From: Shewanella aquimarina | GTDB taxonomy: Bacteria > Pseudomonadota > Gammaproteobacteria > Enterobacterales > Shewanellaceae | NCBI RefSeq assembly: GCF_023349185.1 | Contig: NZ_JAKIKY010000005.1 | Span: 62,001-126,000, forward strand | Length of the DNA: 64,000 nt | Reading direction: 5' to 3' | Part shown: positions 36,780-46,558 of the stretch, in pieces | How the letters are laid out: each line of letters begins with the position of its first letter | Position numbering within the stretch: the stretch's first letter is position 1 | Translations under genes and position numbers: made by a program | The notes under the pieces: model-generated | Seen by the model: only the letters and a program-made list of their open reading frames with translations | Database searches by the model: none | What the model was told of the DNA's origin: nothing

Positions 36780-36974
36780 CGGCAAGGGTGACAGTGCAAT
36801 ACCTAAGTAATTGTCATTAGGGTAAATATCGGTAGACTATGCGCACTATCACTCGAAGCTAATTTAGATAACACACTTCGGGTGTCATACCCTGCACCTT
36901 ATACTTTTGCTACTTATCAAGCGCTATAAAGGGTGTTTTATCTCAACGATTACAATTAAGGAAATCCTGTTCTG

Positions 36975-38438
36975 ATGTTTAGGAAAAACATTCGTCTACG
37001 TTTACATGTTGTCTCATTAAGCACACTATTACTGATCGGTGGACTTTCACAGGTAAAAGCCGATGAAATAGACGATTTTCTGCTGGAGAAAATGCGCACA
37101 GCCAATATTCCCGGATTACAGCTGGCAGTCGTCAAAGACAATAAGCTGATAAAAAAAGCCAGCTATGGTCTGTCAAACTTGCAAGATCAAGTCACGGTAA
37201 AAAACCATACCCCTTTTCCCATTTATTCGATGACGAAAGCCTTTACCGGCGTTGCTATTATGCAACTTGCCGCAGAGAACAAGTTATCGGTCAACGATCC
37301 GCTTTCAAAGCATTTAGATGATTTGCCTAAAGCGTGGCAACCACTAACTATCCGCCAGGTGCTAAGCCATACCTCTGGTCTACCCAAAATATTAAATGGT
37401 CATTGGGTTGATTTAATTGCCAATGGTCAACCCGAACCTGCGTGGCAGGAAGTACTTACCTTACCCATGCGTTCTGAAACCAATACCCGTTTCGAATACA
37501 ACCAAACAGGTTACATCTTGCTCGGTAAAATTATTGATAAGTTATCGGGCCAGCCGTTTGCCAACTATATTCAGCAAAATCAGCTGGCTAAACTAGATAT
37601 GCCTATCACCTTGGCGGCAGGTTTTGCCCATACTGAATCCATAGTTCCCAATCAGGCTCGTCCCTATTTTGCCGGCAATCAGGGAAAGTTTCAGACGGTA
37701 CAAATTACTTATGATCCCTTCTTTAGAACCGCGGCGGGTATGAGCGCAACTGCGACCGAGCTTGCTAATTACGCGATAGCGCTGCAACAGCAAAAACTGC
37801 TCGATAAGGAACACCTTAAAGAGCTGTGGACACCTACTCGTTTAAATGATGGTAAAACCGCAGGCTTTAGTAATTTAGAAAATGGCTATGCCCTTGGCTG
37901 GCAAACGATTGGACGAGAACAGCATCCGGCAGTGAGTGCCAGTGGTGGCGATGCCACTTCAATGGTGATTTATCCAGAAGATAACTTAACCATCATTGTA
38001 TTAACCAATAAGTTAGGTAGCTTACCGATATTCTTCATCGATGAAATTGCTGGTTTTTATTACCCTGAGATGAAAGCTGAAAATGGTTGGGGATTGTCAA
38101 AAGACTTATTCACACTTTTCCAAGAAATGAAAACACAGGGCTTTAACCAAGCCATTGCTTTAGCGGATAAAATGAAAGCAAGTGCACAGTTTGATGTGCA
38201 AGAAGTTAACCTTTTGGGCTATCGCTATGTGGCTAAAAATGAACTAGCAAAGGCATTAGAGATATTTAAGCTCAATGTTCATCTGTTTCCCGACAATGCC
38301 AATGCCTATGATAGCCTAGCTGAAACCTATGCAGCGCTTGGCAATAAACCTGAAGCGATAGCTCATTACGAAAAAGTACTCGAGTTTTTGCCGAACAATC
38401 AACATGCCCTTAAGCAGCTAGCCCGGTTGAAACAATAA
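36975..38438 (+). CDS. Serine hydrolase of the beta-lactamase class C family with C-terminal TPRs
   Basis: 487 residues with a signal peptide (cleavage near 29). The penicillin-binding fold shows the catalytic SxxK as SMTK (85-88), a Tyr motif FEYNQTGY (Tyr175) that departs from YxN, and SGGD where the KTG-like third motif would be. After about residue 375, two TPR-like repeats (EVNLLGYRYVAKNELAKALEIFKLNVHLFP; AYDSLAETYAALGNKPEAIAHYEKVLEFLP) follow. Such proteins are usually esterases or peptidases rather than antibiotic resistance enzymes. It is lower in GC than the core genes. Confidence 0.85.
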   Translation: MFRKNIRLRLHVVSLSTLLLIGGLSQVKADEIDDFLLEKMRTANIPGLQLAVVKDNKLIKKASYGLSNLQDQVTVKNHTPFPIYSMTKAFTGVAIMQLAAENKLSVNDPLSKHLDDLPKAWQPLTIRQVLSHTSGLPKILNGHWVDLIANGQPEPAWQEVLTLPMRSETNTRFEYNQTGYILLGKIIDKLSGQPFANYIQQNQLAKLDMPITLAAGFAHTESIVPNQARPYFAGNQGKFQTVQITYDPFFRTAAGMSATATELANYAIALQQQKLLDKEHLKELWTPTRLNDGKTAGFSNLENGYALGWQTIGREQHPAVSASGGDATSMVIYPEDNLTIIVLTNKLGSLPIFFIDEIAGFYYPEMKAENGWGLSKDLFTLFQEMKTQGFNQAIALADKMKASAQFDVQEVNLLGYRYVAKNELAKALEIFKLNVHLFPDNANAYDSLAETYAALGNKPEAIAHYEKVLEFLPNNQHALKQLARLKQ

Positions 38439-38482
38439 CTAGCAGAAGTGACTGTAGAGACAAGGGGCCATCGATAGGCCAC

Positions 38483-38512
38483 AAAAAAGGACGACTTATG
38501 GTCGTCCTTTTT
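38483..38512. terminator. Bidirectional terminator between the hydrolase and rraA
   Basis: GGACGAC-TTATG-GTCGTCC with A6 before and T5 after. Confidence 0.85.
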
Positions 38513-38584
38513 GCTTCCTGACTATGGCTAAATGCCTAGCCTAAACAGCCTAGCCAAAATCATCATGCCATTTCGGGCTTCAGC

Positions 38585-39070
38585 TTAATCGATATCTAGA
38601 GGCTCGGGTGACAGGATGATTCCTGTGTTGTCGGCGTAGATATGGTCGGCTGGTAGGAAGGTGACGCCGCCGAAGTTAACTGGGATCTCCAGTTCGCCCA
38701 CGCCGTGGCCGTCTGCGCCGACGGGAATGGAGGCTAGCGCCTGGATACCTATGTCCAGATCTTCCAGTGCGTCGACGTCGCGCACCGAACCATAAACGAT
38801 AATGCCTTCCCAGTTATTTGCCACGGCGATCTCGGCGATGTTGGCGTCGATCAATGCACGACGCAGGGATCCGCCGCCGTCGACCAGCAACACCTTGCCT
38901 TCGCCATCTTGTTGCAGTACTTCAGCGATTAATCCATTGTCTTCGAAGCATTTAATGGTGCTAATTGAACCGCCGAAAGAGCTACAACCACCGTAATTAC
39001 TGAACATGGGTTCAACAACATCGACCACATCAATGTAAGTGTCACAAAGTTCTGAGGTGTTGTATTCCAT
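38585..39070 (-). CDS. rraA: Ribonuclease E activity regulator RraA
   Basis: 161 residues matching E. coli RraA length and signatures: [28 protein letters not shown] at the start, [41 protein letters not shown] in the middle. RraA trimers bind the RNase E C-terminal scaffold and inhibit RNA decay. It is monocistronic here, sharing a terminator with the convergent hydrolase. Confidence 0.96.
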   Translation of the reverse strand: MEYNTSELCDTYIDVVDVVEPMFSNYGGCSSFGGSISTIKCFEDNGLIAEVLQQDGEGKVLLVDGGGSLRRALIDANIAEIAVANNWEGIIVYGSVRDVDALEDLDIGIQALASIPVGADGHGVGELEIPVNFGGVTFLPADHIYADNTGIILSPEPLDID

Positions 39071-39406
39071 AAGTCATACTCCTGTAGAGAGGCATTTTAC
39101 TGGGATAAATCAGCAATATATTGTTACCAGCCAGTATATAAGGGATTCTTAAAAAGAAAAGCGTTATAACTCACGCTATTGGTGATAATAGCGCCGTTTG
39201 GCTAAGTTGTTGTAATCTTTCTTTCATTGCTTTCTTATTGTGCAAAAAACATGACCAAGGTCATTAAATAACGTATTTTAATTACAAGCTGGGGCTAAAT
39301 TTGTTAGCATGTAGGTAGTCAACGATTAACTTAACTTTAACTTGCTTTAGGGGCACGGATCCCCCAGTTAGCTTATGGACGGCAGAGGGCCTTAAGAAGG
39401 TGCCTT
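39071..39406. other. Divergent intergenic region, rraA to small membrane protein
   Basis: 336 bases, no gene. It contains the palindrome above and AT-rich promoter-like DNA. The stretch just before the next ATG (39350-39406) may be a leader. Confidence 0.35.
39252..39263. promoter_or_regulatory. Palindrome TGACCAAGGTCA
   Basis: Same 12-base perfect palindrome as the core of the site at 2072-2085, here as CATGACCAAGGTCATT. It lies between rraA and a small membrane protein gene. A shared regulator is possible but unproven. Confidence 0.35.
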
Positions 39407-39661
39407 ATGGAAGCTTCAAACACAATTGAACTAATCGGCTATTCCGCCTCGGTGATGGTGGCTATCTCTTTGATGATGAAAGATATAGTTTGGCTAAGAT
39501 GTCTTAACTTTACCGGCTGTACACTGTTTGTGATCTACGGGATCTATATCTCGGCCTGGCCTGTGGCCGGCATGAACGCCTTTGTCGCCTGTATCAATAT
39601 CTATCACTTAGTGAAGTTATTCCGCGCTAAGTCTCAGGTGGGCAATACCGCCGAGGCATAA
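39407..39661 (+). CDS. Small inner membrane protein (YgjV-like)
   Basis: 84 residues with three membrane helices (IELIGYSASVMVAISLMMK; LRCLNFTGCTLFVIYGIYI; VAGMNAFVACINIYHLVKLF). The repeated helix with Asn and Gly residues looks like half of a PQ-loop/SemiSWEET-type fold, as in YgjV-family inner membrane proteins. No substrate can be proposed. AAGAAGGTG before the ATG is a fair ribosome site. Confidence 0.65.
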   Translation: MEASNTIELIGYSASVMVAISLMMKDIVWLRCLNFTGCTLFVIYGIYISAWPVAGMNAFVACINIYHLVKLFRAKSQVGNTAEA

Positions 39662-39758
39662 GGGTTATCCCTGTCATAAATATTTAGGCTAGATGTCACC
39701 TAGGCGTCATAGCGAGTTTTTAGGCTCCTGATCATACCTTAATGATCCGGAGCCTTTT

Positions 39759-40289
39759 ATGTTTCAGACCTTAGCTAAGCTAGATCGTCAGGCCTTTGCC
39801 GCGATCAACGCCTATGGCGTGGCTTATCGTCTAAACCCTAAGGCCAGGCTTATCTCGGCCACGGGCGATGGGCCTTACTATCTCTATCTGTGTGTGCTCC
39901 TACTGCTGCTCGATGAGCGGGGGGAGACACTGTTCAACCTGGCGCTCGCCGCCTTCATCATAGAGCTGCCCCTCTATCTGGCGCTCAAGAACAGTATTCG
40001 GCGTACGCGTCCCTGTCATCAGCCTCTGCCCGGCGGCGATAGCCTGATGCTCACCTTCGAGCCATCGGATAAATTCAGCCTGCCTTCGGGCCACACGGCG
40101 GCAGCCTTTGTGATGGCCAGTGCCATCGCTTGGTGTTATCCGGCTTTTGCCTGGCTGGTCTTCGGCTGGGCGACGATCATAGGTGTTTCGCGTATCATCT
40201 TGGGCGTGCATTACCCGCTGGACATTCTGGCGGGGGCCCTTCTGGGCGTGGCGAGTTGCTACCTGGCTTTACCACTCGTCGGGCAATAA
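39759..40289 (+). CDS. PAP2 family membrane phosphatase
   Basis: 176 residues, about five membrane helices. The three acid-phosphatase motifs are KNSIRRTRP, PSGHTAA and SRIILGVHYPLD. Family members dephosphorylate lipid phosphates such as undecaprenyl pyrophosphate or phosphatidic acid on the periplasmic side. The downstream glycosyltransferase starts 26 bases later, suggesting an operon acting on an envelope lipid or glycan. Confidence 0.92.
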   Translation: MFQTLAKLDRQAFAAINAYGVAYRLNPKARLISATGDGPYYLYLCVLLLLLDERGETLFNLALAAFIIELPLYLALKNSIRRTRPCHQPLPGGDSLMLTFEPSDKFSLPSGHTAAAFVMASAIAWCYPAFAWLVFGWATIIGVSRIILGVHYPLDILAGALLGVASCYLALPLVGQ

Positions 40290-40314
40290 ATCACTAGCAG
40301 GAGTCAGCACAAAC

Positions 40315-41367
40315 ATGCGTATTCTTTACGGCGTGCAAGGCACAGGGAATGGCCATCTCAGTCGTGCCAGAGTCATGGCGACGGCCCTTAAAAATCAGCA
40401 GGTCGATGTCGATTTCTTCTTCTCGGGACGCGACAGTCAGCGCTACTTCGACATGCAGTGTTTCGGCGAGTATCGCACCCAGGCCGGGTTAACCTTTGCG
40501 ACTCAGAATGGCTGTGTCAGCATCGCCAAGACGGCGCTGCAGAACTCCCTGAGCGCCCTGGTCAAAGATGTGCGCAGCTTAGATCTCAGCGGCTATGACC
40601 TGGTGCTTAACGACTTCGAACCCGTCTCTGCCTGGGCGGCACGGCTTCAGGGGGTGCCCTCTATCGGGGTGAGCCATCAGGCGGCGCTGCAATACGATGT
40701 GCCTAAGGTGGGCAACGGTTGGTTTAACCAGATGTTGCTCAACTACTTTGCGCCGGTCGATCGGGCGCTGGGCTGCCACTGGCATCATTTTGGCTTCCCG
40801 CTGCTGCCGCCTTTCGTGGAGGTGAGCGAGCTGGTGAGCTATAACTCCCACGACATTTTGGTCTATCTGCCGTTCGAGTCGCCCGAGGATATCAACGCAT
40901 TGCTCAGGGACTTTGACGAGTATCGCTTTCATGTGTTTCATGGATCGGCAGCGCCCCAGGGCTGCGCCGAGCATGTTATCTGGTCTGGCTTTAATCGTGA
41001 CGGCTTCAAGGCCAAGCTGGCCCAGTGTGGTGGGGTGATCGCCAGCGCCGGCTTCGAGCTGGCCAGTGAGGCGTTGACCCTGGGTAAGAAGCTGCTGGTG
41101 AAGCCGCTTCATGGCCAGTTCGAACAGCTCTCCAACGTGGCGGCGCTTGAGCTGCTCGGCGCCGCCGAGAGCATGAAGTGGCTCGACCCCGCCGCGGTTA
41201 AGCGCTGGTTGCGGGCGCCTAAGCCCGAACCTATCGCCTATCCTCAGGTGGGGGATGCCCTGGTCACCTGGCTAAAGCAGGGTAACTGGCATGAGGGAGA
41301 ACGCCTGTGTCAGGAGCTGTGGCAGCAGGTGGAGTTACCCGAGTCCTGGCGCAATAAAAGTCCTTAA
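40315..41367 (+). CDS. Glycosyltransferase of the MJ1255/VC2487 family
   Basis: 350 residues from the ATG at 40315 (GCAGGAG upstream); the open frame before it only overlaps the PAP2 gene. The start MRILYGVQGTGNGHLSRARVMATAL is the GT-B glycine-rich donor loop of this family, and ASAGFELASEALTLGKKLLVKPLHGQFEQ near the C-terminus is the nucleotide-sugar site. It probably transfers a sugar to a lipid. Acceptor and sugar are unknown. Confidence 0.88.
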   Translation: MRILYGVQGTGNGHLSRARVMATALKNQQVDVDFFFSGRDSQRYFDMQCFGEYRTQAGLTFATQNGCVSIAKTALQNSLSALVKDVRSLDLSGYDLVLNDFEPVSAWAARLQGVPSIGVSHQAALQYDVPKVGNGWFNQMLLNYFAPVDRALGCHWHHFGFPLLPPFVEVSELVSYNSHDILVYLPFESPEDINALLRDFDEYRFHVFHGSAAPQGCAEHVIWSGFNRDGFKAKLAQCGGVIASAGFELASEALTLGKKLLVKPLHGQFEQLSNVAALELLGAAESMKWLDPAAVKRWLRAPKPEPIAYPQVGDALVTWLKQGNWHEGERLCQELWQQVELPESWRNKSP

Positions 41368-41465
41368 TGTCTGCATTTTTAGGATGTTAACCCAACAATA
41401 AGGTGGAGCATACGGATCTCTTACTATACTCTGTGAGTAGGACATTCATGGGATAAGGATACCGC

Positions 41466-44400
41466 ATGCTGGGCCTCCACTTGGCGAAACCCAAACGCCT
41501 CACCATACGTTTTACCGTGGTGGGCATCTTCATTATTGCGACTCTGTTTACGGCCTCGGTGGCGATCGGCCTGCAATACTATTTTGGTCAGCGCTTGGCC
41601 ACGGAGGCCAGTCTCCAGCTCTACAATCAGAGCGCCGACAGCACGGGCAGCTACCTGAACCAACTCGATAATCAGGCGATTAACACCACTAAGTTGGTGG
41701 CTAACTTCGAGGGGCTCTATACCCCCATGGGACTGAGCGAAGAGGCCAAGCAGGTGTTCAGCCAGGCGATGCGCTCAGCCAGGTTTATCTACGCCATCTA
41801 TCTCGGCAGTCCAGACGGGGACCTGTTCGAGTTGGTAAACCTCGATGCCCACCCCATAGTGAGACGCCAGCTCAAGGCCTCACTGGAAGATCGCTGGGTG
41901 ATCATCAGTATTCAGGGTAAGGGCGAGGGGCGTATTCGCGCCTTTCATTACTTAGATGCCGACTTCAATCAGCGCGCGAGCCGGATGGAGCCGACAGATT
42001 ACGACGCCAGCATCCGCCCCTGGTTTATCGACGCCCGCCCGGACAGGGTGTTTAAGACAGAGCCCTATCTGTTTCAGAACCTACAGGCCCCTGGCATCAC
42101 CTATTCGATCCGTTTGCCAGGCAGCGAGGCCGTGCTGGCGGTAGATGTTGCCCTGTCGAGCCTGGATGACTATCTGGCACAATTGGGTAGGGGGGATGCC
42201 AAAGCGGGGCGTGAGGTCTATGTCTACCGAGAGAGTGGCGCCCTGGTGGCCTCTAATCACCAGCAGGTCAATCAGGCGGAGCTTCCCGCGCCTGTGCCGC
42301 TAGCCCTGACCCCTGAGGAGCAGGCCTTGGTCGCCAATATGCCACCGCTCATCGCCTCCAACGAGACAGACTGGCCGCCGATCGATTTTGCCGTCGCCGG
42401 GCGCCCCATGGGCTACAGCATAGACGTGCTTAATCTGGTGGCCGAGATGACGGGGCTAACCATCAACTACAACAATGGCTTCACCTGGCCCGAATTTGTC
42501 GACAAGTTCAAGGCGCGGGAGATCAACCTGCTGCACTCTGTGCTGAGCAGCGAGGCCAATCAATCGCTTGGGGTCTTTAGTCAGCCGTTTCTGAGCATGC
42601 CCTTCGCCGCCGTGACAGGGCCGGGCCAGGCGCCGATTAAGCATGTGGCTCAGCTGGCGGGCAGGCGGGTGGCCATTCCCAAGGGCTGGTCGATCATCCC
42701 TATCATACGCCAGTATTTTCCCGAGATAGAGGTGGTCGAGGTGTCGTCGACCCGAGGAATACTGCAGGCGGTGAAAGAGGGGCGGGTGTTTGCGGCCATC
42801 GATAACAGCATAGTGCTGCACTATACGGCGCGGCAATATTTTATCAATGACCTACAGTTTCACGAGGATCTGGATTACGCCCCCATCGACATTCGGGCGG
42901 GGTTGAGCATAGTGATGCATCCGGAAAACGCCGACCTTGTCGCGCTGATCGACAAGGCCATTGCCCATATCAGCCCAGCACAGGTGCAGGCGCTACGCAA
43001 CAAGTGGTTTGCCGAGGGCCAGCAGGTGGCCCCTGCGAACGTGCAGGGTACAGTGCCCTACAAGGCGTTGATCGATATCGCCGCCGATCCCGGTCGGCAG
43101 AAACAGCTAGTCGCCATCTCGCTCAACGGCGAGCCCTGCTTTGTCTATGTCTCTCCCCTTGGTAGTAGCGCCGCCGAACAGGAGTTTTTTGCCATCTTGG
43201 TGCCCCAAGAGATGTTGCTGGCTTCTAGCCTGGATAAGGTGAAGCAGTCGATAGCCATCACTGGGCTCTGCCTGCTGCTGGCGCTGCCATTTTCCTGGGT
43301 GTTTGCCTCCCCCATCATCTCGCCGATCAAGCAGCTGGCGCTGGAGAACCTCAAGGTGAAGTTTCGCCGTTATGACGAGGTGACTAAGGTAGACTCCTAT
43401 ATCAAGGAGATCGACGAGCTGGCGGTTTCCCTGGTGGATATGGCCGAGTCGATTCGCCAGCACGAGCAAGACCACAAGGCGCTGATGGACGCCTTCATCA
43501 AGTTGATCGCCCAGGCGATCGATGACAAGTCCCCCTATACCGCAGGGCACTGTAACCGGGTGCCCGAGTTGGGGCTCATGCTGGCCGAGTACGCAGCCAA
43601 ATCGGATCTGCCTGCCTTTGAGGCGTTTCGCTTCCATAACGCCGACGAACACAGGGAGTTTCGTATCGCGGCCTGGCTCCATGACTGCGGCAAGATCACC
43701 ACGCCAGAGCATATCGTGGACAAAGGCAGCAAGCTGGAGCTGATCTATAACCGCATTCACGAGGTGCGCATGCGCTTCGAGGTGTTGTGGCGCGACGCCG
43801 AGATTCACTACCTCAAGCAGTGCTTGGAGCGCCCCGAGTTAGCTGCCGTGCATAAAGAGGAGCTGAACCAACGCCGCGAGCAACTGAGGGAAGACTTTGC
43901 CTTCATCGCTGGGGCCAACGTGGGCGGCGAGTTCATGGATCAAGCCGATATCGATAGGCTAAAGGCGCTGTCGCAAATCACCTGGCAGCGTCACTTTGAC
44001 GATCGTCTCGGCCTCTCGCCGGTGGAGGAGCTCAACTATCCCGAGTCTACCAAGGAGATCAGCCTGCCGGTGACAGAGCAGCTGCTGGCCGACAAGCCAG
44101 AGCATGTGGTTCCTCGCCATCGCCCCGAGGTGTTCGACCCTAAGTTTGGCATCAAGATGACTGTGCCCGAGGCGCTCTATAATCAGGGGGAGATCTATAA
44201 CCTGAGTATCTCCCGCGGTACCCTGACCGACGAGGACAGGTTCAAGATCAATCAGCACATTACCAGCACCATCAAGATGCTGGAGAACCTGCCCTTCCCG
44301 CCAGAGTTGGCCCGTGTGCCCCGTTATGCCTCTACCCATCACGAGACGCTGAAGGGGACCGGCTACCCGAGAAAGCTTACCGGCGATGAGCTGTCGATCC

Positions 44401-44645
44401 CCGAGCGCATCCTGGTGCTGGCCGATATCTTCGAGGCGCTCACCGCCGCCGACAGACCCTACAAGAAGGCCAAGCCGCTGAGCGTCGCCATCGATATCCT
44501 GCATAAGATGGTTCTGGACCAGCATGTGGATGGTGAGGTGTTTAAGCTGTTTCTCTCCAGCGGCATCTATCTTGAGTACGCCGAGCGTTACCTGGCGCCG
44601 GAGCAGATAGACGTGGTGGATATCGACAAGTATCTGGCGGCTTAG
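41466..44645 (+). CDS. Large membrane receptor: Cache-like + periplasmic binding domain + HAMP + HD-GYP-type phosphodiesterase
   Basis: 1059 residues. An N-terminal membrane helix (about 15-37) is followed by a dCache-like sensor (about 45-260). A solute-binding type 3 domain follows (about 280-520; GYSIDVLNLVAEMTGL, VAAIDNSIVLHY-like wording), then a second membrane helix (about 597-620), a HAMP-like linker and an HD domain with HDCGK (His739-Asp740). The GYP part reads HHETLKGTGYP (958-968). The gap between these motifs is about 219 residues, much longer than in typical HD-GYP proteins, because of a roughly 140-residue charged insertion. c-di-GMP hydrolysis is likely but not certain. Confidence 0.88.
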   Translation: MLGLHLAKPKRLTIRFTVVGIFIIATLFTASVAIGLQYYFGQRLATEASLQLYNQSADSTGSYLNQLDNQAINTTKLVANFEGLYTPMGLSEEAKQVFSQAMRSARFIYAIYLGSPDGDLFELVNLDAHPIVRRQLKASLEDRWVIISIQGKGEGRIRAFHYLDADFNQRASRMEPTDYDASIRPWFIDARPDRVFKTEPYLFQNLQAPGITYSIRLPGSEAVLAVDVALSSLDDYLAQLGRGDAKAGREVYVYRESGALVASNHQQVNQAELPAPVPLALTPEEQALVANMPPLIASNETDWPPIDFAVAGRPMGYSIDVLNLVAEMTGLTINYNNGFTWPEFVDKFKAREINLLHSVLSSEANQSLGVFSQPFLSMPFAAVTGPGQAPIKHVAQLAGRRVAIPKGWSIIPIIRQYFPEIEVVEVSSTRGILQAVKEGRVFAAIDNSIVLHYTARQYFINDLQFHEDLDYAPIDIRAGLSIVMHPENADLVALIDKAIAHISPAQVQALRNKWFAEGQQVAPANVQGTVPYKALIDIAADPGRQKQLVAISLNGEPCFVYVSPLGSSAAEQEFFAILVPQEMLLASSLDKVKQSIAITGLCLLLALPFSWVFASPIISPIKQLALENLKVKFRRYDEVTKVDSYIKEIDELAVSLVDMAESIRQHEQDHKALMDAFIKLIAQAIDDKSPYTAGHCNRVPELGLMLAEYAAKSDLPAFEAFRFHNADEHREFRIAAWLHDCGKITTPEHIVDKGSKLELIYNRIHEVRMRFEVLWRDAEIHYLKQCLERPELAAVHKEELNQRREQLREDFAFIAGANVGGEFMDQADIDRLKALSQITWQRHFDDRLGLSPVEELNYPESTKEISLPVTEQLLADKPEHVVPRHRPEVFDPKFGIKMTVPEALYNQGEIYNLSISRGTLTDEDRFKINQHITSTIKMLENLPFPPELARVPRYASTHHETLKGTGYPRKLTGDELSIPERILVLADIFEALTAADRPYKKAKPLSVAIDILHKMVLDQHVDGEVFKLFLSSGIYLEYAERYLAPEQIDVVDIDKYLAA

Positions 44646-44686
44646 GTTGTTGGCATTAGCGTCGGCATTGAAGCCTGGGCACTCAT

Positions 44687-44731
44687 CTTCCAAGCACTTA
44701 GCTTCCAAGCACTTAGCTTCCAGGCATTTAT
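44687..44731. repeat. 15-bp tandem repeat, about three units, between the receptor and accC
   Basis: CTTCCAAGCACTTAG at 44687-44701 and 44702-44716, then a degenerate third unit. It lies in the 80-base gap between convergent genes. Being a multiple of three, and open on the minus strand, it extends the C-terminal reading downstream of accC only if that stop were lost. Confidence 0.7.
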
Positions 44732-46095
44732 CGTCTAGGCAAGAAGGTCTCTTCCAGATAATGAATCGAGGTCTCTCCCAGCTGCACCTTTGGATCGGCC
44801 AGCAGCGCCCTGAGCAGGGGCACATTGGTCTTAATGCCTGTGATAGTCAATTCATCCAGGGCGGTGCACATGCGGGCGATCGCCTGAGCTCTGTCGTCAC
44901 CCCAGGTGATCAGCTTGGCGATCATGGCATCATATTGGGGCGGCACACTGGCGCCGGGGGACAGGTGAGACTCCCAGCGCACCCCCAGGCCGCCGGGCAC
45001 CACGAGCCTGTCTATTCTCCCGGGGGAGGGGGCGAAGCTGGCGGGGTCTTCGGCGTTGATGCGACACTCGATGGCGTGGCCCTGAGGCTGAATTAATGAC
45101 TCCTTCAATGCGAGGAACTCGCCTTGGGCAACTCGCAGCTGTTGCACTACCAGGTCGACCCCGGTGACCATCTCTGTGATGGTGTGTTCCACCTGAATGC
45201 GGGTATTCATCTCCATGAAGTAGAACTCGCCATCCTGATAGAGAAACTCCAGGGTACCGGCGCCGCGATAGCCGATGGCCTGACAGGCCTTGATGCAGCT
45301 CTCACTTATCTGCTGGCGCTGCTCGGGCGTTAACCCAGGCGCCGGAGCGGATTCGATCACCTTTTGCTGGGCTCTTTGCAGCGAGCAGTCACGCTCGCCG
45401 AGTGAGATGCAATGGCCCTGATGGTCGCAGAGCACCTGCACCTCGATATGACGTGGCCGGGTGAGGTATTTCTCCAGATAGACGCCGCCGTTGCCGAAGG
45501 CGGCCTCGGCCTCCTGGCGGGTGAGTGCGATGGCCCCAAGCAGCTGAGCCTCATCCTCGACGACCCGCATTCCCTTACCGCCGCCCCCGGCTGTGGCCTT
45601 GATGATCAGCGGGTATCCGATTTGGGCCGCGATCTTTAGGCTCTGGGCCTCATCATCGCCCAGTAGGCCGTCTGAGCCAGGCACGGTCGGCACGTCCGCG
45701 GCCTTCATGGCGGCGATGGCGCTCACCTTGTCGCCCATTAGGCGTATGGTGTCGGCCTTAGGGCCGATGAAGTGAAAGCCGCTGTCGGTGACTTGCTGGG
45801 CGAAGTCGGCGTTTTCGGCCAGGAAGCCGTAACCCGGATGGATAGCATCGACCCTGGCGAGATCGGCGGCGCCGAGGATGGCGGCGATGTTGAGATAGCT
45901 CTCTTTGGCGGGGGCGGGGCCGATGCAGATCTGCTGGTCGGCGAGCCTCAGGTGGCCGCTATCCTTGTCGGCAGTGGAGTAGACGGCGACCGTCTTGATG
46001 CCCAGCTGGCGACAGGCGCGTATGATGCGCAGGGCTATTTCGCCGCGATTGGCGACCAGGACCTTGTCGAATCGACGCATCAAAGCTGTCACCAT
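44728..46095 (-). CDS. accC: Biotin carboxylase subunit (AccC-type)
   Basis: 455 residues from the ATG at 46095; AGGAGG lies just upstream, so the adjacent GTG codon is another candidate. ATP-grasp signatures: [79 protein letters not shown] and RINAEDP. It carboxylates biotin on AccB using bicarbonate and ATP. Several conserved spots differ from usual gammaproteobacterial AccC (QVEHTITEM instead of QVEHPVTEM, RDCSLQR), so this may be a diverged or second copy. It follows accB by about 20 bases. Confidence 0.9.
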   Translation of the reverse strand: MVTALMRRFDKVLVANRGEIALRIIRACRQLGIKTVAVYSTADKDSGHLRLADQQICIGPAPAKESYLNIAAILGAADLARVDAIHPGYGFLAENADFAQQVTDSGFHFIGPKADTIRLMGDKVSAIAAMKAADVPTVPGSDGLLGDDEAQSLKIAAQIGYPLIIKATAGGGGKGMRVVEDEAQLLGAIALTRQEAEAAFGNGGVYLEKYLTRPRHIEVQVLCDHQGHCISLGERDCSLQRAQQKVIESAPAPGLTPEQRQQISESCIKACQAIGYRGAGTLEFLYQDGEFYFMEMNTRIQVEHTITEMVTGVDLVVQQLRVAQGEFLALKESLIQPQGHAIECRINAEDPASFAPSPGRIDRLVVPGGLGVRWESHLSPGASVPPQYDAMIAKLITWGDDRAQAIARMCTALDELTITGIKTNVPLLRALLADPKVQLGETSIHYLEETFLPRR

Positions 46096-46114
46096 GGCCT
46101 CCTGGAATCTGCCT

Positions 46115-46552
46115 CTATTCAATCACCATAAGAGGTTGATCGAACTCGACGCCATCGCCGCTCTGGCAGAGAAGTGCGGTTACCACTCCAGCGTGAGGCG
46201 CCTGAATTTGGTTCATCATCTTCATCGCCTCTATGATGCAGACGGGTTCGCCCTGTTCGACCCGCTGACCCAACTTGACCAGCGGCGCGGCATCGACCGC
46301 AGGGGAGAGATAGAAGGTGCCTACCATGGGGGAGCGCAGCAGGGTTTCCTCCTCAAATTCGGTTTGACTGGCTTGCGTCTCAGTCTCAGTCTCTGTCTCG
46401 CTCGCGAGGGTGACGCCTGGGGTTTGAGTTTTCGGCGAGCAGGACACCTGGCGGCAGAGGCGAATCGACTCCTCGCCTTCTTTGATCTCCAGCTCTGTGA
46501 TATCCGATGCCTGCACCAGCTCGATCAGTTTTTTTATCTTGCGAATATCCAT
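46115..46552 (-). CDS. accB: Biotin carboxyl carrier protein (AccB)
   Basis: 145 residues. The N-terminal [32 protein letters not shown] matches AccB, followed by a flexible linker with an ETETETETQ run, and the biotinyl domain with EAMKMMN (biotinylated Lys111). The thumb-like segment ([19 protein letters not shown]) is present. Biotin shuttles between AccC and the transcarboxylase for malonyl-CoA synthesis. It is between aroQ and accC, the classic order. Confidence 0.93.
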   Translation of the reverse strand: MDIRKIKKLIELVQASDITELEIKEGEESIRLCRQVSCSPKTQTPGVTLASETETETETQASQTEFEEETLLRSPMVGTFYLSPAVDAAPLVKLGQRVEQGEPVCIIEAMKMMNQIQAPHAGVVTALLCQSGDGVEFDQPLMVIE

Positions 46553-46558
46553 GGCAGG

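Noticed and set aside
36975..38438. Calling the serine hydrolase an AmpC-type antibiotic resistance gene.
   Set aside because: The Tyr and third motifs differ from class C beta-lactamases and TPRs are attached; an esterase or peptidase role is likelier.
40183..40314. N-terminal extension of the glycosyltransferase overlapping the PAP2 gene.
   Set aside because: The extension is the PAP2 gene read out of frame; the ATG at 40315 has a ribosome site and begins at the family's conserved loop.
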